Assembly (NCBI GenBank): GCA_026708685.1
Contig: JAPOUL010000016.1
Location: forward strand, 1-64,000
Source: Bacteroidota bacterium
Lineage (GTDB): Bacteria; Bacteroidota; Rhodothermia; Rhodothermales; Bin80
Length of the DNA: 64,000 bases
Reading direction: 5' to 3'
The notes under the pieces are model-generated. The model was given only the letters and a program-made list of their open reading frames with translations, searched no databases and was not told where the DNA came from. How positions within the stretch are numbered: position 1 is the stretch's first letter; each line of letters begins with the position of its first letter. The position numbers and the translations under genes are program-made. Positions 9,301-16,942 of the stretch are shown here, in pieces.

Positions 9301-11404
9301 ATAGGGTTACCTTCTGGGTTACTGAGGTGGAAGGTGATAATGTAAAGTCTATTGTGCGTCCTTCAAGTGCTTCTAAAGTATTGGATGGAGTCAGCCGTAA
9401 GGATGGAGTTTCATTATCATTCACCGTAACGGTTACATCTACGGTGCTGGTTTGACTATCATACTGAGGTCCACTGCTATTCCAAGATCCTTTATTTTTG
9501 AGGATCACTACATCGTCTGCAGCGTCATCATCATGCCCAGCACGAACCCACACATCTTGGGGAGTATCCCAGTTATCAGGCGTGAATGTTAGATTTTTTT
9601 GAGACACTGATTGCGTGAGATTGCTACGATGGGTATCCACAGTCACTTCCTCAACAGGATCTTCCTGAATGATGGAGACGGTTTCAATTTTAGAAGGCTT
9701 TTGAGACAGTTGCACAGTATAGTTAACAGGATCCCCTTCTTCTTGCACAGTTATTTTGTTTGTATTCACAACAACCCCGATTTTGTCTGGATCGTCGATC
9801 GTGACTTTGACATTTGCGGATGCAAAATCTTGATCAGAGGAAGTATTGGTTAAGGTGACGGTATCATGATAGGCATCATCATCTTCAGCAGCATAGATCG
9901 TAACAGTCTGAGGTGAATTCCAGTTGGTCGTAGTAAAGGTGAGGGGAGTGGTTTGTTTATCGGGCGTAGTGGCATCCGTATCTATGGTTATCTCTCCAGA
10001 TGCACCACTCACAGAAACCGTAACGATCCCCGGTGGTTGTGTATTCAGACTTACTTTATAGGGTTTATTTCCTCCCTCTGCGACAGTCAAGTTCTCTGGA
10101 TCGACAACGACCTCTCCATGAAAATCATCTTCAATAGTGAGCCATAAAGATTGCATCATCCCAGCATATCCTCCACTATTGGCATCCCCTAACAATTGAA
10201 TGTGAATCCTCTCCTCGTCATTACTATCCAGATCTCTTTTCGCCCTGAATCTAAGATTCTGTGAACCTTTACAATTCCTCTGGTCAAATACAAGCGGGGA
10301 ATTCAAGATTTCTAATTTGTCGGCCAGTGCAGGATTTCGAAATGTCGCATTAAGCGTGACAGTAATCGAATGATGAGGGCACTGCGTCAAACTAATTTTT
10401 ATGAACCTTTCGTTATCCGTGTCCTGTGTCTGTGGGTTGTCCGACTCATACATGCCTTTGGAACAATTTGAAGGATCATCACACTTCAAGCCCCCAGTTT
10501 CTTCGTCCTTGACTTGCAGGGTTATGGTGACAGGAGATGATCCATCATACCCAGGTCCTGAAGCTTGCAATGTTATATATTCCACATCATCTCCGTTGAA
10601 AGCAGGCTGCCGTCTAAGTATATCTTCGTTGGTGGTAGTGAGTGATATTCGTTGGGCATTTTGGCGTCCAAAGGTTCCAGCTGTAAATGTAGTAGTGCCT
10701 TGATTGCTTGCTAATGGCGTACCATTGACAGACATTTTTACGGGGATCGTATGATCAAAGTCCTTGGTGATCCTGACGGTGACAGTCCCCGTAGAGGCAT
10801 CACCTAGCCAGAAATCAAAATCAGTAAAAGTATCACCTTCTTTGAGCTCAATGGTTGACTTGCTCACCTCCAAGGTACTGTTTCTATTGGTATCAACTGA
10901 AAGGTAGGAGAGTAGATGATGATCGGTAATGGAATCAGATAAGGAGGAGGGGTGGGTATCTGCGAACAAGTCATCGATGGACAAGACTTCAACGTTCACC
11001 TGTCGCATCTGCGGTCTATCAATACTCCAATTCGGAAAGATTACAGATTGATGATCTTCGGACCAAAAGACCATGGAAAGATCGCCTTGAAATTTGGTTG
11101 GTCTATGAATGACGGGTTGGAGATAGGAATGACTTGATTCAGATATCAAGCTGGGATCTGTATGCACATGGGTAGTCGCCTGTGAAATCAATTGACTCAC
11201 ATATTCCGCTGAATCAGGATTTTGAACCAGATGATACGAATCAATAACGGACAAAGAGGGGGCTTTCTCAGAGGGAGAAAATTCCACATTCTGTCCCCAT
11301 TGACTGTGTGCATGGGGAGTGATCAAGAGGGTAATTACAATCAACATCCACATGACAGCAGGAGTCCACATACCAAAAACCACTGAAATTCTGTGAGCCA
11401 CCAT
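3386..11404 (-). CDS. Giant secreted Calx-beta-like repeat protein with C-terminal beta-barrel (autotransporter-like)
   Basis: This 2672-aa protein begins with a signal peptide: a hydrophobic segment up to about residue 34 with a likely cut after AHS. Residues ~180-2030 hold about 16 diverged repeats of 105-120 aa. Their shared pattern is V-x-P-x-x-L-x-V-x-E-G, then a GEVTVDTD stretch, LTFTTxNWxxPQ, a DDD cluster, TLTNxASGGDY, and a closing VTVxDxD. Acidic residues at repeat ends suggest calcium binding. Residues ~2030-2250 hold two classical Calx-beta domains (EDGSAKTGEDY; QDGTATAGQDY). The last ~340 residues (from FGVWGRG, near 4411) are alternating hydrophobic strands ending in an aromatic residue (LKF), like an autotransporter barrel. 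No type IX sorting domain is seen. Cell-surface display and adhesion are inferred. The gene stands alone, convergent with the EF-G-like gene. Confidence 0.85.
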   Translation of the reverse strand: MVAHRISVVFGMWTPAVMWMLIVITLLITPHAHSQWGQNVEFSPSEKAPSLSVIDSYHLVQNPDSAEYVSQLISQATTHVHTDPSLISESSHSYLQPVIHRPTKFQGDLSMVFWSEDHQSVIFPNWSIDRPQMRQVNVEVLSIDDLFADTHPSSLSDSITDHHLLSYLSVDTNRNSTLEVSKSTIELKEGDTFTDFDFWLGDASTGTVTVRITKDFDHTIPVKMSVNGTPLASNQGTTTFTAGTFGRQNAQRISLTTTNEDILRRQPAFNGDDVEYITLQASGPGYDGSSPVTITLQVKDEETGGLKCDDPSNCSKGMYESDNPQTQDTDNERFIKISLTQCPHHSITVTLNATFRNPALADKLEILNSPLVFDQRNCKGSQNLRFRAKRDLDSNDEERIHIQLLGDANSGGYAGMMQSLWLTIEDDFHGEVVVDPENLTVAEGGNKPYKVSLNTQPPGIVTVSVSGASGEITIDTDATTPDKQTTPLTFTTTNWNSPQTVTIYAAEDDDAYHDTVTLTNTSSDQDFASANVKVTIDDPDKIGVVVNTNKITVQEEGDPVNYTVQLSQKPSKIETVSIIQEDPVEEVTVDTHRSNLTQSVSQKNLTFTPDNWDTPQDVWVRAGHDDDAADDVVILKNKGSWNSSGPQYDSQTSTVDVTVTVNDNETPSLRLTPSNTLEALEGRTIDFTLSPSTSVTQKVTLCIPKPQHVTITSRVDANGCLVNPSDELFSFKPKSSNDLTFSVSFFEDDDTIDDLETITITAYGGEYEGITLDYTFKKIDDDKEGLIVEPTEFTIDEGDHKSYAVRLATIPTGNVYVAVGGASGEVTIDTDPDTSGKQTTPLTFTTGNWNEPQAVRVFAGQDQDGTDDSATLTNQASGSNYDSTPEILVKVTVKDDDVRELILHTVEEVKEGDPDCENLYIQLSHLPLGGDVELEVSGPDPAIPSLTVSQTSAKITQASGDLDAGNQILLCAVWDDNTVNEEGVLTVEATGGGFDDVSGKVTVRVIDQGLPPKPSIEVSKTSLKINEGDADTYDVHLAMQPSGNVQVTISSDNDHITVDTDRDQSGHQSTLSFTTENWENPQSVTVMTASDEDAIDDKAKLSHQASGGEYQNTSAEVSVTVVDSDVATLEVTPTALTVDEDGDAKIYKVKLATTPSAEVTVTVDNPSGKVMVDTDPNQTGDQNTLTFTTDNWDAFQEVTVKADSDDDTSDDRVTLTNTASGGDYGTAKAVNVIVTVKDSDTPALMVSPVELDIVEEKSTRYTVRLATQPGPSDNVTVRISASQGEVTVDTDLVQLGNQSILSFNASNWDQTQDVRVHAGHDDDTTNDIVTLTNSAEGGDYGAAPSVPVTVNVTDNDQPELVVDPQKLTVLEESSHTYNVKLATLPSLDVTVTVSGMSGEVTVDTNPSLAGNQSTLTFTRSNWNSNQIVTVQAGDDSDRIKDDATLTNTASGGEYATATPIDVEVTVTDNDNVGLVVTPLQLDVTEGTSSSYKVNLATAPLGTVRVSVSGASEDVTVDTDLDASGDQTLLEFTATNWDKPQSVHVSVEIDEDAMDDPPVTLTNTATGANYGSADPVNVRVTVDDKDTPSIRVSQSSLSIKEESTMSYTVRLSTQPTATVTIDVSVSEGQVAIDTDPIVTGNQSSLTFTTANWDQPKSIMVLAGSDEDAINDQVTLTHDSSGGDYDDADPVIVAVTVDDDEDVAIQVSKSSLTINEGSTGNYTVSLSSQPSSVVTVNITGAQKEVTVDADAVTSGLQSRLVFSTINWNDPKTVTVSAMRDDDAKNEHLTLTHTATGGDYGSAQRVDLKLTINDTNEPKLFTSPTSLNIQEGHTGSFTVKLSTVPISQVTVTVNVLGTGIRLENSPTMFTLSDQNQIQKIDLYALKDDDALPNDRVSIQLNARGGEDYDGVIETIEVIIDDVDQQRIEVSEKDLTIQEGGPSSTFNVQLSSKPLTNVTVAISGHENSDIDVSPNRLTFTPTGPQAWNVPQSVTLTAVDDPEVANQPNITLTLNALGSSFEPASVEVEIIYDDKVVITIEDTSVREDAGLIQVPVFLSAPLDQVVTVQYQSEDGSAKTGEDYTSSRGVVIFDPGGTQGVIQFVIADNEEIDGDKTFYVKLEHPSPSQRVIIGDHEAIATIIDDEGSASVTIDDAMVSGGDGFLTFNVHLSHPSPYPITVQYHTQDGTATAGQDYALMTGELRFDPGMIQQTIEVSLLQDDQALHEKTFFVHLESSDSVRINKSVGQAVILNDDPFPIDSFRPAYVAYTARFIRTASVHLTEALLERLQPMAPTCSATQRSDIVQLWHANSTWTPSLGELLSGCRISQATAVSGGSFGVWGRGAFRRFSSRDDESLTIHGDVSTAMLGADYRWNAGWLFGMMISHSQGDGSFEFYGIPRDINSSLTGIYPYVSYEGEDWRVWMGGGYGQGDFEDHLLDEDLTSTYGSLGLRGHLASVNSTQVDYFGDVLYADGKIDFDGIRVEVVRVRLGMETAFRIADGILPFVEANIRQDGGDAETGVGLEVGGGVRIAYPQWNLHGDLRSQSLILHSTEGFTEWGVSGSIQFGHPSKGLMIRLRPSYGLSQGMSLYRQQTILDANPPSSNLHRTDVELAYGIPLSHGTARSIVGVTQLSSGQVFRLGGELRPWEWMSVGMSGLTHYHNATFGNVSIHLQSSLKF
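4650..10880 (-). repeat. Coding repeat array (about 16 Calx-beta-like units plus 2 Calx-beta domains)
   Basis: About 330-350 bp per unit encodes the diverged ~110-aa modules of the giant protein. The most regular units are the central ones (roughly 5960-8400), which share VDTD, LTF-x4-NW, DDD/DED and TLTN-x-ASGGDY motifs at constant spacing. Units near the N-terminus are irregular: one carries two Cys-containing segments, and one lacks the NW motif. Units are diverged at DNA level, so this is an old duplication array. Confidence 0.8.
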
Positions 11405-11949
11405 AATAGAAAATGGATTAACTTATAATGTCTAAACATTAACAATATAGATATTTATACACATAAAGTTCAACCAATGATTAAAAATTTTTCATCTCGT
11501 CAATCATGTTTGTTTTCAATTCATCATGAGTTACTCCAAAAATGTCACTGAACCAGTGCGGATCACGCTTCATTTGTGACCGTTGTCGTATCAAAACTTC
11601 GCTCATGATTGAGCATGAAGGTTTATATGATCTGCCGGAGGCTTTCTCATCTCAATAACGCCAAGTGTATCTTCTTTTTTCCAATGAAATGGAAGAACTC
11701 CTTGCCGTATCAACCACTGCCCAAACTACTCGTTGAGAATGAATGAATCTGAATGTGAATCATGTTTCCATCAGAATCAGTGACCTCATGTGAGGTATTT
11801 TAGAGTTCACGGAAGAGCCGATGAAACGGGTTTACAGACTCTTTTTCATCAAGAGCAAAGGAGTAAACCCAACAAGGGGGGATGGACTTAGGGTTGGATC
11901 AGATCAATGAACCGACTGGATCATTAGAGATCTGACCTTTGGAAATGGA
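11405..11949. other. Intergenic region with a possible 41-codon ORF and hairpins
   Basis: This stretch of about 545 bases lies between the start of the giant gene and the end of ricT. On the minus strand an ATG at 11606 opens a 41-aa frame ending at 11481. It begins MSEVLIRQRSQMKRDPHWF and has no recognised family. It could be a small gene or the tail of a decayed one, since the frame stays open about 14 codons further upstream. Inverted repeats are GGGTTTAC/GTAAACCC (11828-11835/11863-11870), ACCTCA/TGAGGT (11783-11788/11791-11796) and TCAGATC/GATCTGA (11899-11905/11929-11935). The last lies just past the ricT stop. Confidence 0.4.
11444..11473 (-). promoter_or_regulatory. Candidate promoter of the giant repeat gene
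   Basis: On the minus strand TTGAAC (11473-11468) is followed after 18 bases by TATATT (11449-11444), about 40 bases before the ATG of the giant gene. The surroundings are markedly AT-rich. The match is to the general sigma-70 pattern, not to the Bacteroidota TAnnTTTG element, and it is only suggestive. Confidence 0.3.
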
Positions 11950-12936
11950 TTAAGATTTACGTTGTTTACCAGCGGGTTTCTTACCACGGGGTGTGCGGCG
12001 ATGTAGAGCTTGAACATCGTCCAGTTCAACTTCTTCAATCAGATTGTTATCTAACTTGACGCGAATTGACCTTGAAAAAATATTCATGCTCATGACATGC
12101 CCAGTTCCATGAGGAGTATCAACTCTGGATTTTTTTCGAGGAAATTTCTTGAGTATTTTCATGTACTGTTCAAGTTCATAATTTAAACAGCACTTGAGTT
12201 GTCCGCAACGTCCAGTAAGCCGTTCTTCGTTCAGAGGCATATGCATTTTTCGTGCAGCAGATGCGGAAACGGGAGGAATTTGACGCATCCACGATGAACA
12301 GCAGAGCTCGCGCCCACAGACACCAAGTCCGCCAACCCTTGCGGCTTCCTCACGAGGGTTCAACCGTAAAAATTCCACGCGAGACTTAAAGCGGCGGCAG
12401 AGTTCACTGATGACGGGCTTTAAAGTAACCTTGGTCTTCGTCGTGTAAAAAATAGTCAACCGCTTCCGGTCAAACTGCCATTCGGCATCAACGACCTTAA
12501 CAGGAATCTGCCTTCGGTTGATGGTGGCCTTTGTGGCAACAAGCGCTTCCTTTTCAGATGTTTTGTTCTTGTTATAGATCGTACGATCATGAGATGAAGC
12601 CAAGCGAAGGACCTGCCCATAATTTGAATGATCTCGTGAACGGATATGTACGAGCTCTCCAGTCAGCACCACCTGTCCATAGTCAACTCCCCGCTGAGCA
12701 GAGACAATGATTTCATCTCCAGTACGAACGGGTAGGTTACGATTGTTCTGATAAACTTTTCTACGCCGTCCCTTGAATGCCACTTCAACCAGAGTACAGT
12801 GGTCGTACCCACCGCTCTTGGAGGATTCAGGAAGCCAGTCAAAAATCTGGACGGAGGGGCAACTATCATTGCACCCGCCATATCCTCCTAAGGAACCGCC
12901 ACTACAGCCACAAGTTCCATTTGAACCACATGCCAT
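11950..12936 (-). CDS. ricT: PSP1 domain protein, RicT/YaaT family
   Basis: The 328-aa protein has a Cys-rich N-terminal extension (CGSNGTCGC ... GGCNDSC), as in Bacteroidota PSP1 proteins. A middle domain has a GDEIIV-x-A-x-RGVDYGQV segment. The conserved C-terminal PSP1 domain has the cysteine cluster CGRELCCSSW and CGQLKCCLNYE. In Bacillus, RicT (YaaT) works with RicA and RicF in an Fe-S-containing complex that affects RNase Y; in Bacteroidota the family's role is not settled. The C-terminal tail is Lys/Arg-rich. holB lies upstream on the same strand after a gap of about 400 bp, and the holB-ricT order is commonly conserved. The family call is firm; function in this organism is inference. 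Confidence 0.88.
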   Translation of the reverse strand: MACGSNGTCGCSGGSLGGYGGCNDSCPSVQIFDWLPESSKSGGYDHCTLVEVAFKGRRRKVYQNNRNLPVRTGDEIIVSAQRGVDYGQVVLTGELVHIRSRDHSNYGQVLRLASSHDRTIYNKNKTSEKEALVATKATINRRQIPVKVVDAEWQFDRKRLTIFYTTKTKVTLKPVISELCRRFKSRVEFLRLNPREEAARVGGLGVCGRELCCSSWMRQIPPVSASAARKMHMPLNEERLTGRCGQLKCCLNYELEQYMKILKKFPRKKSRVDTPHGTGHVMSMNIFSRSIRVKLDNNLIEEVELDDVQALHRRTPRGKKPAGKQRKS

Positions 12937-13339
12937 ATTTCGAGTAGGTTAATGAGTAACGAATGAGAATGGGAAAACGCTTTTCGTCTTTCCAGGTTCA
13001 TTCATCCATGAGCGTACTTTTGTCCAAAGGGAATGAGTGCGGATGCATTGACTTCAAGTGACTGCATTAGAGGATCAAAGAAATATCAGAGAAAGCCTTG
13101 ATGACAGGGTGGTCCATAGATTTCATCAAATCGGTTCTTTATGAAGTAAAAGGTGGAGACATAAGTGTACAATCGCAACTGATAAATTCTTTACGTTACT
13201 TGAGATTCATTGCACCATCCATCCATGAAAGACGATGGCAAGGACTTGTATAGACTCAGGGAAATGCATGTTTGATCTTCAACGGGTACATTCCCATGCA
13301 CAAGGAAAACATGAAGTACCGTATTACGAATCTGAATGT
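12937..13339. other. Intergenic region between holB and ricT
   Basis: About 400 bases on the path from holB to ricT. I see no convincing gene, tRNA or clean terminator. An imperfect inverted repeat (GGGAAAACG / CGTCTTTCC) lies near 12971-12993, roughly 40-60 bases upstream of the ricT ATG. A short plus-strand frame at 13235-13504 runs into the 3' end of holB and has no protein-like composition. Confidence 0.4.
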
Positions 13340-14506
13340 TCAAGATTGGAATGGAGAACTCAAGGGGGTATAGAGTTTTCTAGTGTGGAAGGATCGCATA
13401 GCTTGCCCCAAATGAGTGGAGAGGTTTGTGAGCAGCAAGGTGGTGTTGATATTGAATTCTGTCAGCGTGAGGGCTTCTTCTGTGAGTCTATGCATCGCCT
13501 CTAAGTCTGCGTCTGGAAGGTTGCGACAGAATTTGATGATGTGCTGCTTCTGATCACTATTGACTAGGGGTGCCTCTTCGCCCATGGATTGATAGAGACT
13601 GATATCACGGATCCAGCTCAGTAAGAGTTTGAGTAAATTCTTGATGCCATCTCGGCTGGATTGGCCGATCTCTGTAATGAGGTTGAGCTGCTCGCTAATC
13701 GGACCCGAAAATGCGAAACGCAGAAACTTCAGGACGCGTTGACGATCATGCTTGAGTTCATCACTTTGTCCAAGTTGTACAGCCCGCATGTAGGATCCTT
13801 GAGACATTTGGGCAACAAGTTCAGAAAGACCAGAATCAAGTCCATTTCGCTCTTGCAAGGCGGTGGCAATGTCATCGGAGGATAGATTTTCAAAGGCTAC
13901 GTGTTGGCACCGTGACAGGATCGTTGGCAATAAAAGATCTTTCCGGGAAGTGGTCAGGATAAAGATGGTATCGGGGCCGGGTTCTTCCAGAAGCTTCAAA
14001 AATCCATTCGCCGCTCGCTCGTGAATTGCGTCAATATCTGTAATGATTGCGATACGATAAGCTCCAATGGATGGTCGCATCACCATTTTTGAGCGAAGAT
14101 CCAAATTGATGCGATCCACAGAATAACGTGCCTGTTTGAGTCCTTTGGTCGTTTTTTTACTGTTGTCTAAGTTGGGTGCACGCTTAAAGTCATTGGCTGC
14201 ATAAGGATCTTCTGAAAGCATATGGATCCGAAAGTTTACGTCATCAGATTTTGCATCACTGGGCTGCGGAATCATGAAGAGAACATCTGGATGCTGTAAG
14301 GCCTGAACTTGTTTGCAGGATGAGCACGGGGGAGGCTTCCCACATCTCTTGCATAGCAGTGCATGGGCAAACGCAAGGGCCACCGCACGTTTACCAGTAC
14401 CGTCTAAACCATGAAACAGGTATGCATGCGCCACATGTCCAGACTCTACAGCACCCTGCAGTAAGTCAACAACTCGTTTCTGTCCAATGACTCTATCCCA
14501 AAACAT
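13340..14506 (-). CDS. holB: DNA polymerase III clamp-loader subunit delta' (HolB-type)
   Basis: An AAA+ clamp-loader protein of 388 aa. The Walker-A-like loop is GLDGTGKR (33-40), with Arg where ATP-binding subunits have Ser/Thr. The zinc module has Cys52, Cys55, Cys61 and Cys64. The conserved NGFLKLLEEPGPDTIFILTT segment is the sensor 1 region, followed by LLPTILSRCQ, the SRC arginine-finger motif. In the loader complex delta' helps place the beta sliding clamp on primed DNA. The start at 14506 (MFWDRVIGQ) matches the family opening. The C-terminal ~150 residues are less conserved, as is usual. It is divergent from the tRNA gene 80 bp away. Confidence 0.88.
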   Translation of the reverse strand: MFWDRVIGQKRVVDLLQGAVESGHVAHAYLFHGLDGTGKRAVALAFAHALLCKRCGKPPPCSSCKQVQALQHPDVLFMIPQPSDAKSDDVNFRIHMLSEDPYAANDFKRAPNLDNSKKTTKGLKQARYSVDRINLDLRSKMVMRPSIGAYRIAIITDIDAIHERAANGFLKLLEEPGPDTIFILTTSRKDLLLPTILSRCQHVAFENLSSDDIATALQERNGLDSGLSELVAQMSQGSYMRAVQLGQSDELKHDRQRVLKFLRFAFSGPISEQLNLITEIGQSSRDGIKNLLKLLLSWIRDISLYQSMGEEAPLVNSDQKQHIIKFCRNLPDADLEAMHRLTEEALTLTEFNINTTLLLTNLSTHLGQAMRSFHTRKLYTPLSSPFQS

Positions 14507-14585
14507 GAAGGTATAATGTTTTCAATGGAGATTGATATCGTTGCCGATGCAACCCGATGGATTGGTAAACCGTTCAATCATCTAT

Positions 14586-14659
14586 GGCGTGGTAGCTCAG
14601 TTGGTCAGAGCGTGCGACTCATAATCGCAAGGTCGAGAGTTCAAGTCTCTCTCACGCCA
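14586..14659 (+). tRNA. tRNA with CAU anticodon, probably tRNA-Ile2 (lysidine type)
   Basis: A complete 74-nt cloverleaf: acceptor GGCGTGG/TCACGCC (7 bp), D arm GCTC/GAGC, anticodon stem TGCGA/TCGCA with loop CTCATAA, and T arm GAGAG/CTCTC with TTCAAGT. The discriminator is A, and CCA is not encoded. G1-C72 pairs and the anticodon stem lacks three G-C pairs, so it is not initiator tRNA. The core GCGACTCATAATCGC followed by GGTCG and TTCAAGTC resembles E. coli ileX more than elongator tRNA-Met. I therefore favour Ile2, in which TilS converts the wobble C to lysidine. Elongator Met remains possible. Confidence 0.93.
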
Positions 14660-14740
14660 CTGGATGCCCAAGTTAATCGGTGTCTAGTTCAACAGTTGAT
14701 TCATGGATACCCCAAGATTTCTACTATACCAAGATATCAG

Positions 14741-15130
14741 CTACCGTTGATCTTGATCAAACAACTCAACAAGCACATCCTCATGATCTGGTCTAACCAG
14801 AGCGAGGATGGCATGGTGTGGAGCGATGATGTACTTCTTGCCCCGATATGAAAATTCAATCCCATCGTTTCGCTGATAAAAAGCAAGATCTCCAATTTTT
14901 GCCTCCAGTGGCAGATATCGTCCAACTTTTTTGGGTTCAGCCCAAGGCTCATCGTCCGAGTAGTCAGGATTTGGAATCAAGTGCCCAGGTCCTACCTGTC
15001 TGATACGTCCAGATCCAATTCGATCTCGCTCAGCAACCGATGCAGGCAGTACCAAACCTGATTCAGTCTGCTGGTCTCCACTTTCGGGCTCAATGAGTAC
15101 ACGATCTCCAACAATAATTAACTCTGGCAT
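14741..15130 (-). CDS. GroES-like (Cpn10 family) protein
   Basis: About 129 aa from the second ATG (15130), which gives the opening MPELIIVGDRVLIEPE. The Cpn10 beta-barrel is recognisable: GDRVLIEPE, a mobile-loop-like ESGLVLP, GRIRQVGPG, a KIGDLAFYQR strand and the C-terminal YIIAPHHAILALV. About 30 extra residues are inserted between the GPG and KIGD strands (Asp/Pro/Trp-rich), and an acidic tail makes it longer than the ~95-aa GroES. No groEL is adjacent, so it may be a second co-chaperonin-like protein rather than the main GroES. The symporter gene lies 12-19 bp upstream on the same strand, so the two may be cotranscribed. Confidence 0.78.
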   Translation of the reverse strand: MPELIIVGDRVLIEPESGDQQTESGLVLPASVAERDRIGSGRIRQVGPGHLIPNPDYSDDEPWAEPKKVGRYLPLEAKIGDLAFYQRNDGIEFSYRGKKYIIAPHHAILALVRPDHEDVLVELFDQDQR

Positions 15131-15148
15131 GATCAATCCTGCAGATGA

Positions 15149-16942
15149 TTAAGCAGTATGTGGCTCATCATGGAATGATTTTCGAAGGTAAAGTGTGGAC
15201 ACCACTGCAATCATGGATATTGCGATACCCAACCAGAGGTCACCTAAAATCATATAACCGACAGCAAATAGACTTGAATACACTAAAGTGACCCCCGCGA
15301 ACCATTGATAGATCATAGAGGCTAGGGAAGAATCGGGTTTGATACTTGGGTGTAACGATGCTAGACTATGCCAACCTGGCCCAGCAGGTCTGACTAAAGT
15401 GTAAAAGGCCTCAAGGGTTGAGGCATCCGTCGGCTTCGTCACAAATGTTGCAACCAGCCACAGGACGGTGGTAATCCCCACAACCACAAATAGGTTGGTT
15501 GGAAAGGGGTCCTGAATGCCCGGTACTGGAATACCAAACAAGGTCAGGAGCACAAGGATAATTGGTGCTAAAGTAGCAACGAGTTCACTCCACGCGTTGA
15601 TCCTCCACCAATACCACCTGAGGATCAGAACGGTGCCGAGTCCTGCCGAGGCGGTAATGATCAGCGCCCAAGCTTGGCTGATGGATTCCAGTTGGGTTGC
15701 AAGTAGAATACTCAGCATGGCAACAATGAAAGTCAGGATTCGCGAGATCAGGACATAGTGACGCTCACTCTGATCGGTCCTTACAAATCTACGCCAGAAA
15801 TCGTTGACCAGATAAGAAACGCCCCAATTTAGCTGAGTAGAGATCGTACTCATAAATGCGGCCAGAAAGGCTGCAAATACAATTCCCAACAAGCCAGCAG
15901 GAAGCACATCTCGCATGACCATGATGAATCCTTCGCGAGAATGGGTTAAGTCAGGGTACAGAACAAGGGAGGCCAATGCAACTAAAATCCATGGCCATGG
16001 GCGAATGCAGTAATGAGCAACGGTAAAGAAAAGTGCGGAGAAGGTTGCATCTCGTTCACTGGCCGTTCCCATCATTCGCTGGGCACTGTAGCCTCCACCA
16101 CCCGGTTCGGATCCTGGATACCAGCTGCTCCACCACTGAATACCAATAAAGGCGACGAAAGCAGGAATGGACAAGGCAAAGGTGGCGGTGGCAGTGGATA
16201 CATCTCCAAGCGATGGAAAAAACTGGAATGTTTCTGGGGGCAAGTGAGATCTAAGGCCTGAAATTCCTCCAATTTCAGGCAAACGAAGAACGAAGATGGC
16301 CATCAGAATGGAGCCTGCCATAGCAAGTGTAAACTGCATCACATCCGTGACAGCGACTCCCCAGAGGCCAGAAAGCAGAGCGAAAATCGAGACGGCAATG
16401 ACAAGAATGCTCACCACAAAAAGTGCAGCACTCATGGTGATGCCCCCGATGGAAAAGGAAGTTTGTCCGAAGATGGTCAAATCCCGCCACAAGACCTTGA
16501 TGGCCGTTTCCATCGCAAGAGACACCCAGCCAATGATGACGGTATTCAGGAAAAGTCCAAAATAGATTGCCTTGATGCCTCGAAGCCATGCTGCCGGCTT
16601 GCCAGAGTAACGCACCTCAACAAATTCTACATCAGTCTGAATTCCACAACGCCGCCATAGCCTTGCGAAAAAGAATACCGTCAGCATTCCGCCAAATGCA
16701 AAATTCCACCAAATCCAATTGCCAGCAATCCCATTTTCTGCAACCAATTCAGTGACAGCCATAGGCGTATCGGCAGCGAAAGTGGTTGCAACCATACTGA
16801 TTCCAGCCAACCACCAAGTCATTCTCCTCCCACTGAGAAAAAATTCAGAAGTATTTCTCCCCGCCCGTCTGGAATAATAGATGGCAATGGCGGCGACGAT
16901 CACGAAGTAGACTCCGATAATAATCCAGTCAAGTAGTGTCAT
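15149..16942 (-). CDS. Sodium:solute symporter (SSS family)
   Basis: A polytopic inner-membrane protein of 597 aa with at least 13 hydrophobic segments. The family signature is clear: an N-terminal helix MTLLDWIIIGVYF, SGRRMTWWLAGISMVATTFAADTP at the sodium-binding helix 1 region, and an AAFMSTISTQLNWGVSYLVND segment typical of the Na2 site. The substrate cannot be read from sequence. The overall form is of the large SSS branch often found in Bacteroidota for sugars or organic acids. It is upstream of the GroES-like gene on the same strand. The start at 16942 puts the first transmembrane helix right at the N-terminus, as expected. Confidence 0.88.
   Translation of the reverse strand: MTLLDWIIIGVYFVIVAAIAIYYSRRAGRNTSEFFLSGRRMTWWLAGISMVATTFAADTPMAVTELVAENGIAGNWIWWNFAFGGMLTVFFFARLWRRCGIQTDVEFVEVRYSGKPAAWLRGIKAIYFGLFLNTVIIGWVSLAMETAIKVLWRDLTIFGQTSFSIGGITMSAALFVVSILVIAVSIFALLSGLWGVAVTDVMQFTLAMAGSILMAIFVLRLPEIGGISGLRSHLPPETFQFFPSLGDVSTATATFALSIPAFVAFIGIQWWSSWYPGSEPGGGGYSAQRMMGTASERDATFSALFFTVAHYCIRPWPWILVALASLVLYPDLTHSREGFIMVMRDVLPAGLLGIVFAAFLAAFMSTISTQLNWGVSYLVNDFWRRFVRTDQSERHYVLISRILTFIVAMLSILLATQLESISQAWALIITASAGLGTVLILRWYWWRINAWSELVATLAPIILVLLTLFGIPVPGIQDPFPTNLFVVVGITTVLWLVATFVTKPTDASTLEAFYTLVRPAGPGWHSLASLHPSIKPDSSLASMIYQWFAGVTLVYSSLFAVGYMILGDLWLGIAISMIAVVSTLYLRKSFHDEPHTA

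Noticed and set aside
4650-10880. Regularly spaced repeated DNA motifs suggesting a CRISPR or satellite array
   Set aside because: The periodicity (~340 bp) is that of protein modules in one continuous reading frame, and DNA units are diverged; no short identical repeats with unique spacers.
13235-13504. 89-codon plus-strand frame
   Set aside because: It overlaps the holB 3' end antisense and has no protein-like pattern or homologous motif.
14586-14659. Initiator tRNA-fMet
   Set aside because: Position 1-72 is a G-C pair, and the anticodon stem lacks the three consecutive G-C pairs of initiators.
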